From assembly GCA_021229015.1 (NCBI GenBank), contig CM037778.1, forward strand, positions 13,116,956 to 13,180,955: a stretch of DNA of 64,000 nt, read 5' to 3'. The DNA is from Solen grandis. Taxonomy: Eukaryota; Mollusca; Bivalvia; Adapedonta; Solenidae. This document shows, piece after piece, positions 55,111 to 64,000 of this stretch. How positions within the stretch are numbered: position 1 is the first letter of the stretch; each line of letters starts with the position of its first letter. The notes under the pieces were generated by a model. It was not told the origin of the DNA. It saw only the letters and a program-made list of their open reading frames with translations, and did no database searches. The translations under genes and the position numbers were made by a program.

Positions 55111-57900
55111 GCGACGGACTATGCGATCTCCATTGAGCCAACGTTAAGCATATGAATGAGAAAAACAATTTTTTTTTAAAAAAATTATCTATAAATACAT
55201 TTTTAAAATACGTGTAATGATAACAATCACAATAAAAACAAATGATAAAAAAAATTACTGATAGTTTATCTAGTACTCTGCCAAATGTGTTAATCAACAC
55301 AATACTTTTGGAGAATTTTTTTTTTTAAATTATACATTAACCCACCAAACTAAATAAAATGTACACATACTACAGATGATTTTTTAAGGTATTAAGAAAG
55401 TATCTAAAAAGAGAGAGAGAGAGAGAAATATCATATCCATTTTTCTCATTAAAAAAATTCTGAAGCTTTGATTTTTTTTATTGTATTTCCCAAATATATT
55501 AAGTGACTGTCAAAGTTATAATTGAATATATGAATTAACTTATGAACTTTAATAAGGAACCAGAAATCAGCTGCTATTTTTTATTATTTTTTTAAAAAAG
55601 TATTTTCTCGCCTTAAATGATTTTTTTTTGATTTGCATGCAAGTCAAACATCCAAACAGCATGATAAATTATTAGTATTTAGACAGACTAAATTTTTACC
55701 ATAATTTGGGCAACATTTCATGTTTTGGTTTAAATTTCTGCGCTTTATTGGACAATCCTTAAAAATTATGAAAATAATATAATTAGTCCATGCCCTTTCA
55801 TATAAGATCGCGATCGCTCAATGCTCGTCAACCAAACCCCCAGAAGTATACACATGCTAGAGAACTTTTGCTACTGTCAAACAGCGAAAATAATGTAATG
55901 ATGCATAAACATTGCATGCAACACACCTTTTATATAGAGAAAAGAGATACCCGTATTGCCGCTTCTTTAAACATTCAATAATTTAAAAAAGCGACCGGGA
56001 AAGGGCCCTCTCGTTCGAAGAGAATAATTAGTGAAGAGGTCCCGATTCTGTCGCAGCTTATACATGATGATAGCAGAAAAACAATTTTAAACTGCAAAAC
56101 AACTTCTGAATTGGTCCCATGCTTTCAAACCCTAAGTGAAATTATTGCTCCTATAAAAAACTGTTGCTATATTTTACTCACTTTTTTAACTATCAAAAAC
56201 AAATATATTTTTATCAATCAAAAATACTCTAAGATTTTTTGATGTGATTATATATTTTTTTTTAAAATATATTTTAAATCCCTTAGTCTTTAGTTGTAAA
56301 GAAACCCAAAAAAAAAAAAAAGAGAGAGAGAAACCTTTTACTATTAATATCATCATCAACAAGATTCACTAGGAAATATATTGATTTATAGAAGTCTTCC
56401 TTTCAGAATATAAATACTTTTTGATAATATTTATTTTTAAAATAATAATGATAAAATTGCAAAAAAAAGGAATAAATAAATAGAATAAAATTAATTAATG
56501 GAAGAAATTTGTAGTCATGTTGTTGTTTTTCTGGTAGATTCCTTGTTGTCCTCAGGGCACTCCTTGGTAGGATGAAGAATTTTGAGTTTTCCTACATTAC
56601 TCAAAGTTTGCTAACACCATCCCTATTTTCCCGTACGTTTCAGCTTAGACAAGCGACTTTAAAGGCATGCTACTTAATTTGCAATAAAACAAATCTTTGC
56701 TTTTTATGCAGAAGTATTGTTTATGTACCAAACTTACTACCATTACAAAAAATAAGCCTTCGGATCCTAAATATTGGGAATTAATCATAATTAGAAAGTG
56801 CGAAATTTTGAGAAAACCCCTTTAAAAAATTTAAAGTCAGCTAAATTCAGAATTTTGATCTTCAAATTTCCTGTTTTCTAAATGGAAATTTTAAGGATAT
56901 TTGTGATGATGTTGGCCTGTTCATGGTATTTATTTCTGATCACAAGTTTTAAAACTTAAATTTTAAAAATGCATTTCTTGAAAAAAAACACACTTTTGTG
57001 AATTTGCCAATAATGACAGGAATTGGCTAAATCGTTGTAACTCATTTTTGAGTCCTATCATTTTGACAAAAATAGCGTAAAAAATGATGGTCAGCAACGT
57101 TTTCCTTTCAGGTACATAGCATTACATTAAGCATGTGTTTTCATGTGACTCTATGGGAAAATAGCCGTGGTGCTTAGCAAACTTTGAGTAGTATATATTA
57201 AGGGTCGCACTTCATTATGAACACTCGCAATGTTGAGAATATATACTCAAAAACACGTAGGCGCAGAGCTTATAGTCATATATATTAATGTGTCGTACAG
57301 TTTATATTACGTAAGTGCCATATAGTGTATGTATGTATACACAAGTTATTCTAATTTCTTGTAAATTATTGTTAATATATATTATAATAGAGGACCAGTT
57401 TTTGACTAAGCTACACAGTGACGTGACACACATAACACCCTGGTTTTCTGTGATAATGTTTTACAATAGGCCTGCGACCATCTTTCATTTTTTCTGTCAT
57501 TTTAATTAGTCCCGGGTAATAACATTCATGTTGATTGTCCCTCTCTCGCCTTGGAGTGGGATGGGGGTGGGGGGTGAGTGAGGGTATACCGGTACCGGCA
57601 ATACATAAAGGTGACTACCTGGTCAAAAAGACATCTGTGCCCGCTGATAAGAAGGTATGGCACCGTCGGTGAAATAAAATTTAACGTAGGTTATATATAC
57701 ACATTCAGAATAAATGTACAGAGACATAGAAAAAAAAAAATCAAAGATATATTTTAAGCAACTATACATGTAATAATAGGAATGTATAGATTTTCTCCCA
57801 TTTAATTTTATCATGGCACCTTTTTTTCACGGACAAGGAGAGATTGGTAATTTGATAAAACCTAAAACCGTATGCCTCTAATTCAAGGCAGTATGTTAAT
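55111..57900. other. AT-rich stretch, no gene recognised
   Basis: Short GA tracts near 55,411 and 56,322 and many A/T runs are present. Open frames here (for example 56,572-56,784) show no family motif or splice context. A CCGGTACCGG palindrome near 57,590 is a minor oddity. Confidence 0.5.
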
Positions 57901-59325
57901 CATCTGGTTGTAGGGTCCTGTTTTTTTTTTGTTTTTTTTTTGCTGTGAAAAAAAAAAAACATCAAAAAGACAGTGGTTGGAAACAAGAAAGTCCAAGTGC
58001 TTTTACTCTAGCTCATTTCGCGAAAAATCATTGGTTTTTACTGTCAGGGGAATAGCACCAACCAAACACAGGACAAGTTCCTGCATAGAACCAGTACTGA
58101 GTTTTGGGTTCCCATAGCAACCCCAATTTGCGAGTGCAAGACAAGGGGAATCTAGTAAAAAAATTTTAATGCTTTGGTTTGACACTATCACCAAGAAATG
58201 TGCCCCGGTTGGGATTCGAATCCAAAAACCCCCTGATATTATATTGCTTATTCAAACTCAAAAAAAAAAAAAAAAATATGTTTCTGTGCAATCATGACTT
58301 TTTTTTTTTTAGATTGCATTTGGGGAAAAAGGAAGGGGGGGAAAAGAATAAAATAATAAAAAACAAATTAAAATATAATTAGCTATAAAAAAGTTTGATT
58401 TTTTTTTTCAATGTTTTAAAAAAGCAGTACGAACCTCAGAAAAAAAAGGTCCCAATAATAATTTTTTCCAAAACAAAATCTTTGGGCGAAAACGAGTTTT
58501 TTTATAAATTAGGGGAGACTTAAATTTAATTTTCAACTGCAATCATGAAATTTTTACAAACACACAAGAAACTTAAGGAAGAATTCCCCGCGTATCCAAA
58601 ATACAATTAAACTTTGGGAAAACATTTTTTTCACATGGAAAAATTGCTTCGACGCACGGGGCGTTGCAGAAAGTCACGTACCACTCCAGTATAACATAAT
58701 TACCGGTACATAAAAAGCAAAAGAAAAGTTTTAAACAATCAAAAATAAATTATACTACAAATATAAAATTTTAAAAAAAAATTAATACACAACCAAAATG
58801 TTTTAACTTAACACGAAAAAACTTTTCTAAAAAAAAAAATTTAAAAAAAAAATAAAGGGTCCCCCAAAATTTGCTGCAAAAAAAAAAAAATGATTTTAAC
58901 AATTATTTACGATTAAATATACGAAAAACCTTCTTACGATGCATGTATCGACCCTTTTTTTGTGAATAATTCAAAGCGATAGGAACGAGCTTAGAAACTA
59001 ACGATACGATGCATAAAGAACGAAACCCATTTTACAACTAAAGGGGCACCACTGTACCCTTTTGACAAGAAAATTTTAAAATGAACATAAGCAAAAGGAA
59101 AAAAAGTTTTCCCCCCTAAAGGCCATTTTTTCAGTGGACAAAAAAATTGAACCTCTTGGTAAGAGTGACCTAAGGGAAAATTTTTACCCCAACCTTTGAA
59201 ATCCAGCCTTTTGCTTTGGGGAGAAAATTTTTTAAGTTTTTTCACATCAATGAGGAAAAGGCCAGCCAACGGAGCCATTTTTTCAAGGTCAAAAAAAATT
59301 TTTTTAAAAATTTGGTAGGATTGAC
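57900..59325. other. Noisy, homopolymer-rich contig end containing a degraded copy of repeat R
   Basis: From about 57,920 the sequence acquires long A and T runs. Between 58,410 and 58,920 it follows 34,070-34,600 phrase by phrase (AAAAAGGTCCC, TTTTTCACATG, GCAGAAAGTCACGTA, CCGGTACATAAAAAG), with many small indels. It worsens up to the N gap, as expected for an unpolished contig end. Confidence 0.7.
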
Positions 59326-59425
59326 NNNNNNNNNNNNNNNNNNNNNNNNNNNNNNNNNNNNNNNNNNNNNNNNNNNNNNNNNNNNNNNNNNNNNNNNNNN
59401 NNNNNNNNNNNNNNNNNNNNNNNNN
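59326..59425. other. Assembly gap (100 N)
   Basis: Exactly 100 N bases, a placeholder. Sequence quality differs sharply between the two sides. Confidence 1.
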
Positions 59426-60394
59426 GGACGGCGTCAAGACCCCACCCGGCGAGATTTTTAAGTGAATTTTGAAACTGGATTTAAGCATCAAAAAATAAAA
59501 TATATCAATGAAATTTGCACATATGATGTAAAAGGCTATTACAAAGCTACTGGTGAAATTTTATACCTATACGACCAGTAATAAAGCGGGTGGCGCCATA
59601 GAACCCTGGATGGCGTATAGATGGCGTATAATCCTGGATGGCGTAATTTAGTAGGACCCATTTGCAATGCTGCAAAACTGTGTGCAGATGTCAAAAACAA
59701 TGAGTGTTCCAAAGTTTACAAAACCACCTTACATTGGCAGGTCTCAGTATTCATACAGGAAAAGGTTCAGTTATGAAGATTGATATGGTTGAAAATATAT
59801 CTTTGATGTAAACTGTAACAGAAAGCAGTCACTATCCATACAGTGTTTTACCATAGACCAATTATCTACAGACTCATAGTGCATATAACAAAGTTGATTT
59901 GTCACTTCATTGATTGCTGCAAATAGTGGTCATCTAGATGTGATACTTATGTCCTAGTTAGAACTGATGTTGTGGGTTCTCCTGGTTTGGATTGACTCTG
60001 TTGCTATAAATCTAATGAGCGGGAAGAATATCTTGCTAAATGATATAGTTTATTATCATTTCACACTGTTGAGTCAAGGCATTTAAGCTGGGATATTCAT
60101 CACCGTCCGTGATTATAGCAGGAGTTTCTTAAAGTTTAATTTGGTGCCTTTTGTACCAGATGAGATCAAACGGCCAGGTTCTCAGTTGTTTACTTATAGT
60201 CATACAATATTGTGATGCAAATTTTACAGTCTGTACAGCAAAAATAAAATCCATTGTTTTCTAAACCATTGAAGATAAAGGGTTGATTGTGCCTTTGATT
60301 GTCATCTGAATTTGATTAATATAAACATTGTTACTAATTTCTGTAGGATGTTAGTTTTATAATCTTTTGACTTTGTCCAGATAATCTTGTGTTA
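59426..60394. other. Clean sequence, no gene recognised
   Basis: A small local repeat of TGGCGTATA / CCTGGATGGCGTA lies at 59,587-59,645. Otherwise no splice-bounded coding segment was found. Confidence 0.5.
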
Positions 60395-61005
60395 TTATAC
60401 CCCAGCAAAGGTTTGTTTGATAGGGTATACTCACTCTGTCAGTTGGTTGGTCCACTCATCGGCTGTTTGTTTGTTCGGTTGGTCTGTCCCAATAAAACAA
60501 ATTTCTTAATAACTTTTGTTATAAGTGATATATCTTGATCAAATTTGAGTCATATAATTTACCATGTTTGAAGTAAAGCCTTGATGTATGTTTTGTGTTG
60601 GATGGATCAAGGTCAAGATTACTGTTACAAAAAATATACTTAAGTTTATACTGCTAAAAGAAAATTCTTAATAACTTTTGTCAGAAATTACAAAATATAA
60701 TCAAAATTGGTACTTGTATACGTTGTGTAGAGAGAAAGTTTTGATGCACTATGTGGGTCAAATTGGTCAAGGTCACTGATACTAATAAAAGATTGACCCA
60801 CCTGAATTTACTCACTTTTTTGTAGGTTCGTGATGTAATTGAATATGGAACATAGTCAGCTTGTGTGAAGATAAAGATTTGATAAACTGTTGAGGTCTGA
60901 TAAAGGCCAAGGTCATGGTTACTTAAAAAAGACTTTTATTACTGCTGGCTGTCTGCCATACAGTAACAAATCAGTTTGCGGGGGTATTAGTCAGCTTTGT
61001 GACAG
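60395..61005 (-). mobile_element. HINE-like element (ATACCCCC family), minus strand
   Basis: Read on the minus strand, the 5' motif CTAATACCCCCGC is at 60,990-60,978, as in the element at 17,620. The 3' end at 60,430-60,395 has TATACCCTATC ... GCTGGGGTATA, next to a degenerate GGACCAACCAACTGAC tail. Core-like units with AATAACTTTTGT lie between. Confidence 0.65.
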
Positions 61006-61899
61006 TTCTATTTTTTTTTTTTTGTACTACCTCACTTTTTTTCACTGAACTCTTAGAGATATTGCTGGGAAACTTGGAATACTCGTTTATGACCATCACC
61101 CCAATCTGTCGACAATCTTTAACTAGATGTACTTGTCTATGACCATTTCCTCCACCTGTAAGCAAGAGTACATAACTCTGTCATGGATTTTGACCAAATT
61201 ATGTCCCTTTTTCAAATTAGAATCTGTGTTAAGGTTTACATACCACCTTATTTTTTCCACAGAACCCTTTGAGATATTTCTTTGAAACTTGGTTTACATA
61301 TTTATTGCTCTTGTTTACTTTCTGATAATACAGAGATTCATATTTTGCCATATACTGCAATTTTGATTTTATTGACAATCACTGAAATAGTTGAGCACTC
61401 TGTCTTATGGACTGTTCTTGTTTTTATACCTGGGTCCCGCAACAAAGTTGTGGAAGTACACTAGATTCATCTGACACAAATATGTCAGCTTGTCATCTCC
61501 AAAATCCCTGGCTTCAAATCGATGAAACTTCACGGGATTAAATTTGATCAGAAACAAGTCTGGTTGAGTGGTTGTGCATATCATGGCACGTTTGGGTCAG
61601 ATAAATTTTGGAGTTTTTGACGTATATTTTTCTGCAGTTCATCACCATAACCCCTAACTTGAATTAGATGAAACTTCAAGGAATTATAAAACAAGTATCA
61701 AGTTTTACTTGTGCATGTTGTCAGTACACTTGGTTTGGATGAATTATGACCAGAGTTATGGCCCTTAATATTTTTGACACAATTTTGGCCAAACATAATT
61801 CATCCCAAATATTGTTGACACATTTTGGCCAGATGAATTATGACAGTCATAATTTCAGTTTGAGATTTTGTGGAATGATGAAGTACTGTTGTACAAGAA

Positions 61900-62534
61900 T
61901 GTACTGACGTTGTGCCTCTTGTGTCGTCCATCGTCAACAATTTGCTTTAAATTACATCTCCTCTGAAACCTCTGGACAGAATTTTATTAAACTTGGCAGG
62001 GATGATCCTTTGGTAAACCTTCACTAAAGTTGCTAAAATAAACTTGATCCATGTAGAACTCTGGTTGCCATGGCAATAGAAAGAAATAAAATAATGAAAA
62101 CTTTGAAAATCATCTCTTTCAAAACTACTTGCCAAATTTCAAAATGAATTAGTACAGATGTTCTTTGGGTAACCCTCTACAAAGATTGTTAAAATTATTC
62201 CAATTCATAAAAAAACATGTCTGCCAGGGGCGGGACTAATTTGCCTTTAAAATATCTAGAGAAAACTTTAAACAACATCTGCTCTGAAACCGCTGGACAG
62301 AATTCGATTAAACTTGGCAGGGATGATCCATGGGTGAACCTCCACAGAAAAGTTGCCAAAATGAACTTGATCCATGTAGAACTCTGGTTACCATGGCAAC
62401 AGAAAGAAAAAATGATGAAAACTTTGAAAAACATCTTCAAAACTACTGGCCAAATTTCAAAATGATTTAGTACAGATATTCCTTGGGTAACCATATATTC
62501 AGGTGAGCAATCCAGGGCCTCTATGGCCCTCTTG
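61900..62534 (-). mobile_element. HINE-like element (CAAGAGGGCC family), minus strand
   Basis: The inverse of 62,534-62,498 reads CAAGAGGGCCATAGAGGCCC with TTGCTCACCT. Two units follow, marked by GAACTCTGGTTGCCATGGCA at about 62,056 and its variant at 62,380. The 3' end is a decayed GACGATGGACGACAC tail near 61,930 without a clear hairpin. Confidence 0.75.
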
Positions 62535-62906
62535 TTGTAATAGTTAACTTGAATAGTATTAAGTTTTCAAATGTCCTTATATGCTAAATTCTATTACTTG
62601 TCAACAATGTTCTACTTAATGATTATGAACATAACTTAATGGACCATGCTATGTACATCAAAATATTCACACAATGTCATTAGCATTTGTGATATTGGTT
62701 TGATAATGCCATTATGTTTTTTTTATTTTCTATAATTATTTTTTTCTTTTTGAAATGTTCATATTTACCTTAGAAAAGGATTGTTTTCATTTCTTTCTGG
62801 TTATTCAAGTCAGTTATCTCTGAAGTTAAGTACAATGTACGTACAGGTATCATTTCTCATGTGAGTAAAATAATAGGGATATGCACCTATCCGTGTTTTG
62901 CCTCAG

Positions 62907-62994
62907 GGTGGGGTAACAGATATTCACTGGGCTTTTGACAGAAGACTGTTCCCCACCAGCAGGAATTGACCGTCAAAATGGTAGCAGGTCCAAG
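62907..62994 (+). other. Weak exon candidate (possible 5' exon with start codon)
   Basis: An 88-base segment lies between an acceptor-like TTTTGCCTCAG and a donor-like CAAG|GTAATG. One frame has an ATG in good context (TCAAAATGG at about 62,977) and reads MVAGP into the donor. The other frames hit stops. No protein family is recognised and the call rests only on signals, so chance is quite possible. Confidence 0.2.
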
Positions 62995-63384
62995 GTAATG
63001 TACTTTGGCGAGCATATATTGATGGGATTTGACAAATTGCCAGTGGTCTAAGCTGGGTATTTAGACTCCCAAGAAATGAAAAATGTCAACCTCCACTTCC
63101 TTCCTGAGACAAAACATTAATAGGCACATTTCTTGTGCAGCTGTTCCTTCAAACTTTTTATTGCATTCAAGTATGGAATAAAATTGTAATCAATGGCATA
63201 AAACTTTTAATAAGTATAGATATAAACTTTGATAGTTCATTGATGGTACTGATCAATGTAGCCTGTAAATTTTCTGGACCCACTTTGAACAGCCCAATTT
63301 TGATTCATACACTGATGAACCATCAAAGTTTGCACTTCCTTGAACTTAAACACACATTACAGCTGCTCCATCAAATTAGTGCTA

Positions 63385-64000
63385 TGTTTGGACTCCAAAT
63401 GTAGATGGCACATTTTATTTCACCATGTTACAGAATTATGTATGAGTGTGAGTTCTATATCTGGACTCCAAATGTAGATGGCACATTTTATTTGACCATG
63501 TTATAGAATGATGTGTGAGTGTGAGTGTTATATTTGAACTCCAAATGTAGATGGCACATTTTATTGGACCATGTTATAGAATGATGTGTGTGAGTGCTAT
63601 ATTTGGACTCCAAATGTAGATGGCACATTTTATTGGACCATGTTATAGAATGATGTGTGAGTGTGAGTGCTATATTTGGACTCCAAATGTAGATGGCACA
63701 TTTTATTTGACTATGTTACAGAATGATGTGTGAGTGTGAGTGCTATATTTGGACTCCAAATGTAGATGGCACATTTTTTATTTGACTCCAAATTTAGATG
63801 GCACATTTTATTGATTTACTCCAAATTAGATGGCAATTTTATTGGACCTGTTATAGAATGATGTGAGAGTGAGTTCTATATTTGGACTCCAAATTTAGAT
63901 GGCAATTTTATTGGACCGTGTTATAGAATGATGTGAGAGTGTGAGTGCTATATTTGGACTCCAAATTTAGATGGCACATTTTATTGGACCATGTTACCAT
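63385..64000 (+). repeat. Satellite-like tandem array, 73-bp unit, runs off the window
   Basis: ACTCCAAATGTAGATGGCAC recurs at 63,392, 63,465, 63,538, 63,607, 63,680 and 63,753, giving periods of 73, 73, 69, 73 and 73 bp. Shorter, more diverged units run from 63,785 on. Each unit includes TTTTATT-GACCATGTTA and GATGTGTGAGTGTGAG. The array continues past 64,000, so its full length is unknown. Confidence 0.92.

Noticed and set aside
58190..58240. tRNA gene or SINE suggested by GGATTCGAATCC
   Set aside because: No A box or cloverleaf partner lies at the right distance on either strand.

Overview
This window looks like intergenic and intronic DNA from a marine bivalve mollusc. It is AT-rich and eukaryotic, with no operons or long intact genes. 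It is packed with repeats typical of bivalve genomes: tandem-core elements with (ACGG)n-type tails and 3' hairpins (the pearl/HINE, or Helentron-like, type), a tRNA-headed SINE with a conserved mollusc-type tail, L1-like and other LINE remnants, and DIRS-type tyrosine-recombinase retrotransposons. The species cannot be fixed from sequence alone. The family assignments come from motifs I can read, not from searches.

Layout. 1-5.5 kb is homopolymer-ridden sequence that looks unpolished. 5.9-9.2 kb holds a minisatellite, a SINE with target-site duplications, a tRNA-like pseudogene and a LINE 3' part that ends in a 100-N gap. 9.3-16.6 kb is a HINE-like repeat split by DIRS copy 1 (9,936-16,222, minus strand). 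16.6-23.5 kb is a nest of HINE-like elements. 23.9-26.9 kb is a dead L1-like LINE on the minus strand. 26.9-34 kb is more HINE-like elements with 143-165 bp tandem cores. The clearest host coding sequence is one 95-bp exon at 35,523-35,617 (minus strand) of a class III PLP aminotransferase. 36.8-42.7 kb is a long inverted-repeat structure holding a 533-bp MITE with a 10-bp target duplication, a SINE-like unit, and a 3.15-kb HINE-like element that itself contains a second one. 43.05-49.22 kb is DIRS copy 2 in the same orientation. 49.2-54.6 kb is again HINE-like tandem repeats. 55-57.9 kb is AT-rich with nothing recognised. 57.9-59.3 kb is noisy sequence running into a second 100-N gap. 59.4-64 kb is cleaner sequence with two minus-strand HINE-like elements, one weak exon candidate and a 73-bp satellite array that runs off the end.

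How the parts fit. The two DIRS elements carry the full DIRS plan: ORF1, an RT/RNase H/Dam-like methylase polyprotein, a tyrosine recombinase, inverted terminal repeats, and an internal region complementary to the joined ends. Both are broken by frameshifts and deletions, and both sit inside HINE-like tandem units. The HINE-like elements share a grammar (5' subterminal motif, roughly 150-bp cores, a microsatellite, and a 3' hairpin whose distal arm complements the 5' motif), although their end sequences differ between families. Sister copies inside the window act as empty sites for several insertions, so the order of events can be read directly.
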